DNA from: Qaidamihabitans albus
Lineage (GTDB): Bacteria; Actinomycetota; Actinomycetes; Mycobacteriales; Pseudonocardiaceae
NCBI RefSeq assembly: GCF_016464705.1
Contig: NZ_JAEHOB010000022.1
Location: forward strand, 1 to 64,000
Direction of reading: 5' to 3'
Length of the DNA: 64,000 bases
The position numbers were made by a program, and so were the translations under genes. Of the stretch, positions 17,220 through 25,765 are shown piece after piece. Position 1 is the first letter of the stretch, and every line of letters starts with the position of its first letter. The notes under the pieces are model-generated. The model saw nothing but the letters and a program-made list of their open reading frames with translations. It was not told where the DNA came from and searched no databases.

Positions 17220-19640
17220 TCAGTGGTTGCTCGTCTGGTCTTCTGGACCGTCGGCGTCTCGCCCTCTGCGGGTGCCCTTGTGGAACGCCGAGAGGGTGCT
17301 GCGAGTCCTGCCGGTGAATTCTTCGAGGTCGGTCGCTTCCGAGTCGGGGTCGTCCCGGAGCTGCGCGACGAGATTCTCCTGTGGTTGCCGCTGCGGCAGC
17401 GGTGCACGCGGTTTGGGGCGTGCGGGCAGCTGAGGAGGCTCGGCCCGCGCGGCCGGGGCAGCCGGCGCCTGGAAAGGCCGGGCCGCGGCAGGCTCCCCCT
17501 CCTGTCCGGGGGCGTCTGTTTCGCTGCTCGTGACCGTCTTCGAGCTGATCGGCTCCGGCACACGAGGCTCGGAGGGCTGTTCCACACCATTCCCTTCGGG
17601 CGGTCCGGCGCTCTGTCGTGCCTCGGACGACCCGTTCGTGGTGATCTCCGCCGTACCGCCCGCACCGTTCCCGCCGGTCCCGTCGTCGCTCTGGTCGTCG
17701 GCCGCGAGGTTCTCGGTCGGGATCAGCACGGTGGCACGGGTGCCACCGTAGCGCGACGAGTCGAACATGACCTTGACGCCGAGCCTTGCCGCCAGCCTCG
17801 CCACCACGAAGAGCCCCAGGCTGGAATCCGCCCGTAGCGCCATCGCGTCGAACTCAGGCGGTTCGGCCATCATCTTGTTCGCCCACTCGCGGACCTCCTC
17901 GGTCATCCCGAGGCCCTGGTCGGCGACGTCGACGACCACCCCTCGCGCGACGAGCGTGCTGACCATGTGGACCGGAGATCCCGGCGGGGAGAAGGCGGTC
18001 GCGTTGTCGACGAGCTCGGCGATCAGGTGGATGGTGTCGGCGACGGCGGAGCCGGTGACCGCGACCTTCGGCACGCTCTCGATCTCCACCCGCGAGAAGT
18101 GCTCGGTCTCCGACACCGCGGCCCGCAGCACGTCCATCAGCCAGACGGGCTTGCGCCAGCGGCGGCCGGGCTGCTTCCCCCCGAGGATGATCAGGTTCTC
18201 GGTGGTGCGGCGGGCCCTCGTGGCGAGATGGTCGAGCTGGTAGAGCCCCTCCAGCTGAGTGGGATTCTCCTCCCTGCTCTCCATCCGGTCGAGGATCTGC
18301 AGCTGGCGGTGGACCAGACCCTGGTTGCGGTGGGCGATGCCCAGGAACACGTTGTTTACACCACTACGGGCCTTCGCCTCGCTGACCGCCGCCGACACCG
18401 CCGTCAGCTGGGCGACGTTGAACGCCTCGGCCACCTGGCCGATCTCGTCCTTGCCGTGGTCGAGCTTCGGCAGCTCGGCGGCCACGTCGACGCCCTCGCC
18501 CTCCTTGAGGCGCCGCACGATCCTCGGCAGCCGTGTCCGGGCAAGCTCCAGCGAGTCGTTGCGCAGCCGCTCCAGCCGGGTCATCAGCGTGCGGTCGACG
18601 AGAGTCCTCGAAACGCGGACCGCGACGATGATCGAGGCGATCGCGGCGATCAGCGCGAGCGCGCTGCCGATGATCACATTGCGCAGGTTCTCGTTGCCGT
18701 CGACGAGCGCCTGCGTGGAGACCTGGTCGGCCTGCTCGACGGTCAGCGCCGTCAGGTCGGTGGAGATCCGGTTGCTCAGCTCGCGCCACTCCGCCTCGCT
18801 CACCACGCCACCGGTACCGGGTTGCGGCAGCGAGCCCGGCCCTGCGGTGATCAACGCGTCCTCGGCGCCGCTCAACCGCCTCCACGCGGTGCCCGACACG
18901 ATCTCCTGGTAGTGGTCTCCCACTTCCGGGCGCATGAACGGAGCGAGCTTGTCCAGAGCGGCCCGGTACGAACCGACCAGCTGCGCGAACCGCAGGTGAT
19001 CCTGCGTGGAGAAGCCCTCCTCCGCGTAGGCGCTGGACGCCAGGGACGCGGCGCGCGACATCTGGTCCGCGGCACGGAAGATCTCGGTGGCACCGATACC
19101 GCCCTGTGTCGCGGTGACGTCCGGAACCATGCGGGCCTGGGCGTCGAACAACCCCGCAGCGGTGTCGATCAGCTCGTTGTAGAAGTCGTTGACCTGCGCC
19201 GTCGAGATCGTCCTGAGGTTGATCTCCGCCCGGAGCACGGGCAGCCGGTCCAGGCTGTCCTCGAGCGCCTGCATGCGCGTCGCGATCTCGTCCGGCACCA
19301 GCTCCTTGACCGGTCCCATGGCTTCGCGGAGATCGGTCAGGGATCGGTCGATCTCCTGCTGCTGAGCCTGGAGATCCCGCAGGCCGACCTCTGGCCGCTC
19401 CAGGTAGACGAGGCTCAGCTGCCGCTCCTGCTGGATGGCGCCGAGCGACGTGACCGCGGGAATGGACACGTCCTGGACGCTGGAGGCGACGGCCCTGACG
19501 TACACGGCCTCGATGACGAAATACGTGGACACGGCCGTCCACATCGCGAGCAGCGCGATACTCGGTATCAGCACCGTCCCGGTCAGCCGCTTCCGGATCG
19601 ACTTGTGATGTCCTTCGCCGGACTGCTTCTGTCTTTTCAC
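17220..19640 (-). CDS. cvnA: Conservon sensor histidine-kinase-like protein CvnA
   Basis: An 806-residue membrane sensor. A first transmembrane helix (about 22-44) is followed by an extracellular nitrate/nitrite-sensing-type (NIT) helical domain to about residue 320, a second helix (IIGSALALIAAIASIIVAV), a HAMP-like linker with a DE-rich loop, and an HATPase_c domain (ELVDNATAFSPPGSPV; DQGLGM; SLGLFVVARLAARLGV). The usual phospho-acceptor histidine region is degenerate, as in other CvnA proteins. The C-terminal 170 residues are Pro/Ala/Glu-rich and look disordered. GTG 19640 has GGAG upstream. First gene of cvnABCD; no cvnE/P450 partner is adjacent. Confidence 0.87.
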   Translation of the reverse strand: MKRQKQSGEGHHKSIRKRLTGTVLIPSIALLAMWTAVSTYFVIEAVYVRAVASSVQDVSIPAVTSLGAIQQERQLSLVYLERPEVGLRDLQAQQQEIDRSLTDLREAMGPVKELVPDEIATRMQALEDSLDRLPVLRAEINLRTISTAQVNDFYNELIDTAAGLFDAQARMVPDVTATQGGIGATEIFRAADQMSRAASLASSAYAEEGFSTQDHLRFAQLVGSYRAALDKLAPFMRPEVGDHYQEIVSGTAWRRLSGAEDALITAGPGSLPQPGTGGVVSEAEWRELSNRISTDLTALTVEQADQVSTQALVDGNENLRNVIIGSALALIAAIASIIVAVRVSRTLVDRTLMTRLERLRNDSLELARTRLPRIVRRLKEGEGVDVAAELPKLDHGKDEIGQVAEAFNVAQLTAVSAAVSEAKARSGVNNVFLGIAHRNQGLVHRQLQILDRMESREENPTQLEGLYQLDHLATRARRTTENLIILGGKQPGRRWRKPVWLMDVLRAAVSETEHFSRVEIESVPKVAVTGSAVADTIHLIAELVDNATAFSPPGSPVHMVSTLVARGVVVDVADQGLGMTEEVREWANKMMAEPPEFDAMALRADSSLGLFVVARLAARLGVKVMFDSSRYGGTRATVLIPTENLAADDQSDDGTGGNGAGGTAEITTNGSSEARQSAGPPEGNGVEQPSEPRVPEPISSKTVTSSETDAPGQEGEPAAARPFQAPAAPAARAEPPQLPARPKPRAPLPQRQPQENLVAQLRDDPDSEATDLEEFTGRTRSTLSAFHKGTRRGRDADGPEDQTSNH

Positions 19641-19887
19641 GACGCTCCACCCAGGGTGTGGCCGGCCGCGCGGCCCGAATCGCCGCCCCGAGGAGAGCGC
19701 GATCCGATACCGAAGGTGCTGCGCCGACGGGCCGAGGCCCGACGATCACTTAGCGTAACTGTCACAGTCACCGACCACTCGATTGACACTCTGTAGGCGT
19801 GGAATCATGTCGTACCCGGATTCCTGGCTGACCGCGGCCCCTCGTTCGGCAGGCGAGTGAATCCGCGCGGCGGCTGGAGCTGGGAAT

Positions 19888-20493
19888 TCATCGAGCGGCG
19901 GCAGGCAGCTCCGCGTCGTCCCGGACCGGCCAGACCAACGGGTCCGGTCCGAGCTCGTCGAGTGCGCCGACCTGGAGGGCGCACCACGGCGAGACGGAGG
20001 CGGGGTCGGTCAGGACATCGGCGACGAAACGGTTCCAGGAAACCCAGCGCGCCTCGTGTACCTCGGCCGGATTCGGCCGAGGCGCGGGTGCTGCCGACGC
20101 CACCGTCGCGCGGTAGACCGGGCAGACCTCGTTCTCCCGGGTTCCGTCGGGCATCGACGCCTGGTAGCTGAAAGCGGGCAGCACGAGATCGATGCGATCG
20201 GCCACCAAACCCAGCTCGTCGTCGAGCCGCCGCGCCACTGCCTCCGCGACAGGCTCCCGCGGGCCCGGGTGCCCACAGCAGGAGTTCGTGCGCACCCCTG
20301 GCCACGTGCGCTTCGTCCTGGCGCGCCAGGACTCCAGAAAGCGCCCTGCCTCGTCGAACAGGTAGCACGAGAACGCCAGATGCAGGGGCGTTTCGCTGTG
20401 GTGCACCTCGGCCTTCGGCGCGTAGCCGACGAACTCGTGGTTCTCACCGCACAGCACGACGTACTCGACGCCGGGGTCGAGCACTGAGGTCAT
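19888..20493 (-). CDS. idi: Isopentenyl-diphosphate delta-isomerase, type I
   Basis: A 201-residue Nudix-fold isomerase interconverting IPP and DMAPP. The N-terminal EYVVLCGENHEFVGYAPKAEVH and TPLHLAFSCYLFD are characteristic. The catalytic cysteine is C73 in SCCGHP, with metal ligands H31 or H32, H38 and H75, and the acidic pair E120/E122 in ENEVCPVY. ATG 20493 gives normal length; the 40 residues possible upstream are not family-like. The usual WPGVWTN reads WPGVRTN here. As DMAPP donor supply for the prenyltransferase 5.5 kb away it would complete a small pathway, although the conservon lies between them. Confidence 0.85.
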   Translation of the reverse strand: MTSVLDPGVEYVVLCGENHEFVGYAPKAEVHHSETPLHLAFSCYLFDEAGRFLESWRARTKRTWPGVRTNSCCGHPGPREPVAEAVARRLDDELGLVADRIDLVLPAFSYQASMPDGTRENEVCPVYRATVASAAPAPRPNPAEVHEARWVSWNRFVADVLTDPASVSPWCALQVGALDELGPDPLVWPVRDDAELPAAAR

Positions 20494-20625
20494 GGTCGCC
20501 GACCACCCTTCGTTGTCGTCGTCCGGCTGGCCCGCTGCCCCGGCATCAGCCGCAGGTAGTGATCGTCGACTGTGGTCGCGGCCCGTGGCAAGGCTGCGAT
20601 CGGTTGGGCTCACATCGAATTTTCC

Positions 20626-21192
20626 TCACTCGCCGCGAGCAGGCAAGCCCTCGCGCGGGGGTTGACGTCCGGCCGAGGCGTGAGCGGCGGCGTCCTCCGG
20701 CGCCACGTCACCGAGGCCGGTCAGCAGCTTGCGGAGCAGTGCGGCAAGACTCTTCCGCTCCCCCGCGGTGAGCGCGCTCAGCAGGCGGGACTCGTTGACG
20801 ACGTGGTCGTCGACGAGTTCGTCGACGAGCCGGCGGCCCTCGTCGGTAAGGCTGATGAGCACGCTGCGCCGGTTGCCTGGATCGGTCTCGCGGGTCACCA
20901 GCCCTCTCGCCACCAGCCGGTCGATCCGGTTGGTGATCGCGCCGGACGTGACCATGGACGACTCGACGAGCCCGCCTGCCGTGAGCCGGTAAGGATGCCC
21001 GGTCCGGCGCAGGGTCGCCAGGATGTCGAACTCCCACAGCTGCAGGTCATGCCGGGCGAAATGCTCGCGCAGCCGGCGATCCAGGATCCGCGACGCGCGC
21101 TGAATGCGGCCGACGACGGCCATCGGGGAGGCGTCGAGGTCCGGCCGCTCCGCCCGCCACTGCTCCAGCACCCGGTCGACGCTGTCACCCAC
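20626..21192 (-). CDS. MarR-family transcriptional regulator
   Basis: A 188-residue winged-helix repressor. ARHDLQLWEFDILATLRRTGHPYRLTAGGLVESSMVTSGAITNRIDRL is the HTH, and VTRETDPGNRRSVLISLTDEG is the wing with the DxR motif of MarR proteins. The GTG at 21192 has GAGGAG five bases upstream. It is divergent from a DMT exporter with a 90-base AT-rich gap, and MarR proteins commonly repress such neighbours in response to small aromatic ligands. The idi gene follows on the same strand after 132 bases. Confidence 0.85.
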   Translation of the reverse strand: MGDSVDRVLEQWRAERPDLDASPMAVVGRIQRASRILDRRLREHFARHDLQLWEFDILATLRRTGHPYRLTAGGLVESSMVTSGAITNRIDRLVARGLVTRETDPGNRRSVLISLTDEGRRLVDELVDDHVVNESRLLSALTAGERKSLAALLRKLLTGLGDVAPEDAAAHASAGRQPPREGLPARGE

Positions 21193-21256
21193 GTGAACTC
21201 CTCAGCATTGAAATGTTTGACACCAAGGTAGCACTCTCGTACTCTCCTTAGTATCG

Positions 21257-21272
21257 AATATTTTAATATTAA
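21257..21272. promoter_or_regulatory. AT-rich operator-like repeat before the DMT exporter
   Basis: AATATT-TT-AATATT (21257-21270) overlaps the perfect 10-bp palindrome TTAATATTAA (21263-21272), and runs into the AAGGAG ribosome site (21271-21276) of the exporter. Such AT islands stand out in this GC-rich DNA. It is the probable target of the divergent MarR protein, which could block both transcription and translation start. Confidence 0.55.
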
Positions 21273-21281
21273 GGAGTTGCG

Positions 21282-22202
21282 ATGACCGTCACGGAGTGCA
21301 CGGGCCCGACCACAGCCACCGGCCGCTCGGACACGTGGCGGCTGACCAGCCTGACCGCCCTCGCCCCGGTCGCGTGGGGAACGACGTTCCTCATCACCGC
21401 CGAGTGGCTGCCGCCCGATCGCCCGCTGCTGTCCGGCGTGATCCGCGCGCTGCCCGCCGGGCTCATCGCGCTCGCCATCACCCGCACGCTCCCCCGGGGC
21501 GCATGGTGGTGGCGTGCCGCGGTGCTGGGCGCGTTGAACATCGGAGTGTTCTTCCCACTGCTGTTCATCGCGGCCTACCGGCTGCCGGGCGGTGTCGCCG
21601 CCACGCTGAACGCGGTCCAGCCACTCGTCGTCGCGGGGTTCGCCGTCGCCCTCCTCCGCGAACGGCCGACACCGTGGCGGCTCGGCTGGGGCGTGGCGGG
21701 CGTTGCGGGCGTGGCCACGATGATGCTGCGCGGGAACGCGGCGTTCGACCCCGTCGGGGTACTGGCGGGTATCACGGCCGTCGTGGCGATGGCCGCCGGC
21801 CTGGTACTCGCCAAGCGGTGGGAGCGCCCGGTGGGAGCGCTGACCTTCGCCGGCTGGCAGCTCACCGCGGGCGGCGTGCTGCTCGCCCCGCTCGCGCTCG
21901 CGCTGGAGGGACCGCCGCCCGCGCTGGACGCACCGGCACTCGCCGGATACGCGTGGCTGTCGATCGCCGGCGCCCTGCTCGCCTACACGCTCTGGTTCCG
22001 GGGACTCAGCAGGCTCCCGGTCGCGGCACTGTCCTTCCTCCCGCTGCTCTCGCCCGCCGTGGCGACCGCGCTGGGCTGGCTGGTGCTGGGCGAGTCCCTG
22101 ACCTTCGTGCAGGGCCTGGGTTTCGCTCTCGCACTGGCCTCGGTCGCGGCCGCGCAACTCGACCCGCGCCGGCATCCGGCCGGCCTGGAACCAAGGAGCT
22201 GA
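21282..22202 (+). CDS. EamA/DMT-family exporter
   Basis: A 306-residue membrane protein with ten hydrophobic segments arranged as two EamA repeats. The first repeat has APVAWGTTFLITAEWLPPDRPLLSGVIRALPAG, and the second ends in LSFLPLLSPAVATALGWLVLGESLT. The family exports metabolites, amino acids or toxic compounds. AAGGAG lies five bases before ATG 21282. Divergent MarR regulation suggests inducible efflux. The next gene begins 7 bases later, so they form an operon. Confidence 0.85.
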   Translation: MTVTECTGPTTATGRSDTWRLTSLTALAPVAWGTTFLITAEWLPPDRPLLSGVIRALPAGLIALAITRTLPRGAWWWRAAVLGALNIGVFFPLLFIAAYRLPGGVAATLNAVQPLVVAGFAVALLRERPTPWRLGWGVAGVAGVATMMLRGNAAFDPVGVLAGITAVVAMAAGLVLAKRWERPVGALTFAGWQLTAGGVLLAPLALALEGPPPALDAPALAGYAWLSIAGALLAYTLWFRGLSRLPVAALSFLPLLSPAVATALGWLVLGESLTFVQGLGFALALASVAAAQLDPRRHPAGLEPRS

Positions 22203-22208
22203 TTCATC

Positions 22209-22850
22209 GTGCGTATCACCGTGTTCGGAGCGGCCGGAAGTGTGGGAAGCCAGGCGGTGGCCGAGGCACTTCGCCGCGGCCACGAGGTCACCGCCGTCGT
22301 GCGGGACCCGGCCCGCTTCCGGGAACTTCCCGCCGCCGCCGACATGCGGACCGGCGACGCCGTGCGGGTCGAGGACGTCATCGCGCTGACCCGCGGACAG
22401 GACGTCGTGATCAGCTCGATCCGCCCGGCGTCCGGCCGGGAGCGCGAGTTGCTCACAGCGACATCGGCCCTGTTGTCCGGGGTGGCCCGCGCGGGCAGCC
22501 GTCTGCTCGTCGTCGGTGGGGCGGCCACGCTGACCGTGCCCGGCACGGGCGGCACGCTCGTGCTTGACGACGCCCGGTTCCTCCCCGCCGACTACCGTGA
22601 GATCGCGCTCGCGTGCGCGGAGCAGTTCGAGCTCTGCCGCCGTGACGGCGAAGCCGACTGGACCTACCTGAGCCCTCCCGCGCTACTCGCCCCGGGGCAG
22701 CGGACCGGCAGGTACCGGATCGGCGAGGACGAGCTGGTCGTGGACACGGAGGGCCGCTCGAGGATCTCGGTGGAGGACCTCGCCGTGGCCCTGCTCGACG
22801 AGGCCGAGCGACCTCGGCATCGCCGGAGCAGGTTCACCGTCGCCTACTGA
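22209..22850 (+). CDS. NAD(P)-binding (NmrA/atypical SDR) oxidoreductase
   Basis: A 213-residue Rossmann protein of the NAD(P)H-binding/atypical SDR group. The nucleotide motif is MRITVFGAAGSVGSQ near the N-terminus, with AVVRDPARF choosing the cofactor phosphate. No YxxxK catalytic pair is obvious, as usual in the group. The GTG start at 22209 follows AAGGAGCTG at the end of the exporter gene. Possible roles are quinone reduction or redox sensing; the substrate is unknown. It ends 106 bases before the convergent UxaA gene. Confidence 0.78.
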   Translation: MRITVFGAAGSVGSQAVAEALRRGHEVTAVVRDPARFRELPAAADMRTGDAVRVEDVIALTRGQDVVISSIRPASGRERELLTATSALLSGVARAGSRLLVVGGAATLTVPGTGGTLVLDDARFLPADYREIALACAEQFELCRRDGEADWTYLSPPALLAPGQRTGRYRIGEDELVVDTEGRSRISVEDLAVALLDEAERPRHRRSRFTVAY

Positions 22851-22956
22851 CGCCCCTCACGGCAGACGGCAACGCGGGTCGTGACTGGTTACGCGAGTTG
22901 GAACGCGGTTCCTCACTCACGACAGGTGACCAGGTCGTCGGCGGGCTGCCACGCGG

Positions 22957-25692
22957 TCACATCGACGTGCCGAGCAGTCCGCGCGTCACCTGGAACCCCA
23001 CGTTCCCGGCCGCGAGAGCGCGCGGCACGTGCTCGCGCGAGGCGACGGCCAGCACGATCTCCAGCGCGCGGCGAGCCTGCGCGTCCACATCGCCCCGCAG
23101 CACCCCGTCCAGGTCGGACCGGTGCACGGCCGCCGTGTCCGGGTCGGCACTCACCTGCACGAGCGGTACAAGGCGGGGCGAGGTGAGGGCACCGCCGGCG
23201 ACGTGCGCCAGCACCAGTTGCGCGCCGGATGCGCCCAGCCCGGTCGCGGTCTCCAGCCAGTCGGTGCCGGGCGCGCGCATCACGTGCCAGCCCGGCGCCG
23301 CCGGGCGCTGCCCGTGCGCGACGGTCGGCCCGACCCCGTCGGCCCGGCCGAAGGCGATCCGGCGGAACGCCTCGTCGGCCAGCAGCGCCCCTCGCGACGA
23401 CAGCAGCACGGTCCCGCCTGCCGCGACGACCCAGCCACCCACCGTGGCCAGTACCTCCGCCGTGGCCCCGGAAAGCTCACCACGGGCCTCCAGCCCCACC
23501 GCGAGCCCGCCCAGATCGCCGTCGGTCGGTACCGGCGCGGGCAGGCCGGCCGCGGCCCCCTCGAACCATTCGCGGACCTTCCCGGATACCGCGGTGATAC
23601 CACCGTCCCGCTGGATACTCGCCCACCCGAACCGGTCCGGGTCGGCGCCGGCCTCGACGAGGCGGGCGCGGAAGTAGTCGTTGTGGGTCTTCTCGCAGCC
23701 GTGTTCGAGCAGCAGCGCCCGCCGCACGTGCGGATGGGTCAGGTAGCCGACCATGACGCGGGTGTACGTCTCTTCCGACGTGCCTGCACTGACGCCGCAG
23801 CCCTCGGTGTGCGGCAGCGCGACCACGCGCGACACCGCGTCGCCCAGCCAGCGCTCCTGCTGAGCCTGCTCGGCCAGGCGCAGCGCGATCTGTCCCGAGC
23901 ACAGGCTCGTCGGCAGCACCAGCGCGACGTGCTCGGGCACCGCCCGGCCGTCGGCGGCGAGTAGTACCGCCGACCGCGACAGGTCCCGGGGAACGGTCCG
24001 GGTCCGGGCGACCGGCACCGGTCGCCCGGCCAGCGGGGCGTCGCGTTCCTCCGCCGAGGCGTCCGCGACCGGCCCGCCCATGCCGAGTGTGATGCCCGCG
24101 CGTGGACGCGTCTGCTTCCAGTCCCGCCAGATCGACACCTGGCTGTGGCCCGCACGCTCGCCGGCCGTGCGCTCGCCCGAGGCCGTGCGAACGGCCAGCT
24201 CCAGCACCTCGTCTGTCAGCTCGTCCATCGGCGTGCCGGTGAGGTAGCGACCCGCGTCCACATCCATCTCCTGCCGCAGCAGCTCGTAGCGCGGTGTGGT
24301 GCTGACGAACTTGACCGTTGGGACGAAGGGAAAGTTGGTGATCGAACCGTTGCCTGTGGTGAAGAAGATCAGCGTGCAGCCGGTCGCCACCTGCCCCGCC
24401 ACCGACTCCAGGTCGTTGCCCGGGCTGTCCATGAACGTGAAGCCGGGCCCCGGCAACGGCTCGCCGTAACCCACCACGTGGTCGAGGCGCAGCCGCCGGT
24501 CGAACTTGCGCGCCGCGCCGACCGACTTCAGCACGATGTTGTAGAGGCCGCGGTAGATGTTGCCACCGGAAGGGTTGCCCTCCGCGGTATGGCCGTGCCA
24601 GCTCGCCCGCTCCTTGAACGACTCGATCGCCCGCAGGAACCGCCGTGCCACCTCGGCGTTGCGGACGTTCTCCAGCACGTAGCCCTCGGCGCCGATCAGC
24701 TCGTCCGTCTCGGCCAGCACCGCCGCTCCCCCGTGTCTGATCACCTCTCGCGCCACCGCCCCGCTCAGCGGGTTGGCGGTGATGCCCGAGAAGGCGTCCG
24801 ACCCGCCGCACTGCAACGCCACTCGCAGATCGGCCATCGGCTGCGCGGTACGCGACTGCCGCGCGACCGGCTCGAGCCAGCCCGCCACGACGTCGCCCGC
24901 GGCGGCCAGATCATCGGCGAACCCGCCGCCACGGGTGAAGAAGGCGTGCGGCACGGCCGGCGGAGGATGGCCGTTACGGCGCAGGTAGTCCCGCAGCTGT
25001 GCCCCGGTGACCGCCGCACCCGGCTCGTCGACCACGAGCACCGCGCCCACGTTCGGGTGGACGAGGAAACCGGCCAGGACCGCGAGCAGAAGGCCGAGGT
25101 TGTTCGGCTCTGCCTCCTCGCCGCCCTCGGTGTGCGCGACCGGGACGACTCCGTCAAGGCCGCCGCCGGCCCGTCCGGAGAACCGGCGCGCCAGTTCGGT
25201 CACGAACGCCGCACTGCGCGACGTGGTCGCCAGCAGCACGATGTGGTTGCGGGTGCCCGCCACACCGTGCGGGCGGGCGAATCCCCAGAAGCTACCGGGC
25301 GAGTCCACTCTCCCTGTCTGCTGGCCGAAGGTGAGTGCGGACTCGTCGAGCAGGTACGGGTCCAGCGGCTCGTTCCGGGCGGCCGGCTCGGCAGGCAACC
25401 CAGCCGTGCCGCGCGCTCGCAGGATCTCGAGGCTGCTCTCGGTGCACACGTAGTCCCCGGGACGCAGGTCGCGAAGCGCCCTGGCGAACGGGGTCGACCA
25501 CGAGAGCAGCGGCTGTCCCCGCTCGATCGGCCGGACCACGAGCCGATGGCCCTCCGGGACGGTGTGCCGAACAGTCACGCTCGATTCGCCCAGGTCGAGC
25601 CGTGTGCCCGGCTCCAGGGTCCGGGCGGTGATCGCGACGTTGTCCCCTGGCTCCGGAAGAACCGCCACATCAGAGAGTCGGACCCGGCGCAT
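22957..25692 (-). CDS. Large UxaA-family sugar-acid dehydratase-like protein with internal duplication
   Basis: A 911-residue member of the altronate/galactarate dehydratase (UxaA) family, about twice the length of UxaA. Residues 1-95 are an SAF-like domain. Copy 1 (about 145-500) has CGGSDAFSGITANP at 295-308 and FMDSPGNDLESVAGQ near 420-434, but its cysteine motif is degenerate (HTEGGEEAEPN at 187-197; VVDEPGAA). Copy 2 (about 575-905) keeps HTEGCGVSAGT at 628-638 and GCEKTHNDY at 665-673, while its CGGSD site has decayed to LEARGELSG (734-742). The active centre may therefore be composite. ATG 25692 follows GGAAGGG. It is divergent from an FCD GntR regulator; the substrate is probably a hydroxy or sugar acid. 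Confidence 0.8.
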   Translation of the reverse strand: MRRVRLSDVAVLPEPGDNVAITARTLEPGTRLDLGESSVTVRHTVPEGHRLVVRPIERGQPLLSWSTPFARALRDLRPGDYVCTESSLEILRARGTAGLPAEPAARNEPLDPYLLDESALTFGQQTGRVDSPGSFWGFARPHGVAGTRNHIVLLATTSRSAAFVTELARRFSGRAGGGLDGVVPVAHTEGGEEAEPNNLGLLLAVLAGFLVHPNVGAVLVVDEPGAAVTGAQLRDYLRRNGHPPPAVPHAFFTRGGGFADDLAAAGDVVAGWLEPVARQSRTAQPMADLRVALQCGGSDAFSGITANPLSGAVAREVIRHGGAAVLAETDELIGAEGYVLENVRNAEVARRFLRAIESFKERASWHGHTAEGNPSGGNIYRGLYNIVLKSVGAARKFDRRLRLDHVVGYGEPLPGPGFTFMDSPGNDLESVAGQVATGCTLIFFTTGNGSITNFPFVPTVKFVSTTPRYELLRQEMDVDAGRYLTGTPMDELTDEVLELAVRTASGERTAGERAGHSQVSIWRDWKQTRPRAGITLGMGGPVADASAEERDAPLAGRPVPVARTRTVPRDLSRSAVLLAADGRAVPEHVALVLPTSLCSGQIALRLAEQAQQERWLGDAVSRVVALPHTEGCGVSAGTSEETYTRVMVGYLTHPHVRRALLLEHGCEKTHNDYFRARLVEAGADPDRFGWASIQRDGGITAVSGKVREWFEGAAAGLPAPVPTDGDLGGLAVGLEARGELSGATAEVLATVGGWVVAAGGTVLLSSRGALLADEAFRRIAFGRADGVGPTVAHGQRPAAPGWHVMRAPGTDWLETATGLGASGAQLVLAHVAGGALTSPRLVPLVQVSADPDTAAVHRSDLDGVLRGDVDAQARRALEIVLAVASREHVPRALAAGNVGFQVTRGLLGTSM

Positions 25693-25718
25693 GCGATTCC
25701 CTTCCGTCATCGCCGTGA

Positions 25719-25730
25719 ATCCTATAGGAT
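25719..25730. promoter_or_regulatory. Perfect palindrome ATCCTATAGGAT, probable GntR operator
   Basis: A 12-bp perfect palindrome lies midway in the 73-base gap between the divergent UxaA and GntR genes. Short palindromes of this kind are typical FCD-GntR operators, and its position would let one dimer control both genes. No second copy is obvious before the transporter gene at 26584. Confidence 0.6.
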
Positions 25731-25765
25731 CTACGATAAATTGCCCAGGGCCGGAGGGTCGAGCG

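Noticed and set aside
17967-19796. A 609-residue plus-strand open frame opposite cvnA
   Set aside because: It is antisense to a well-supported conservon gene, rich in R, D and H without any domain, and has no ribosome site.
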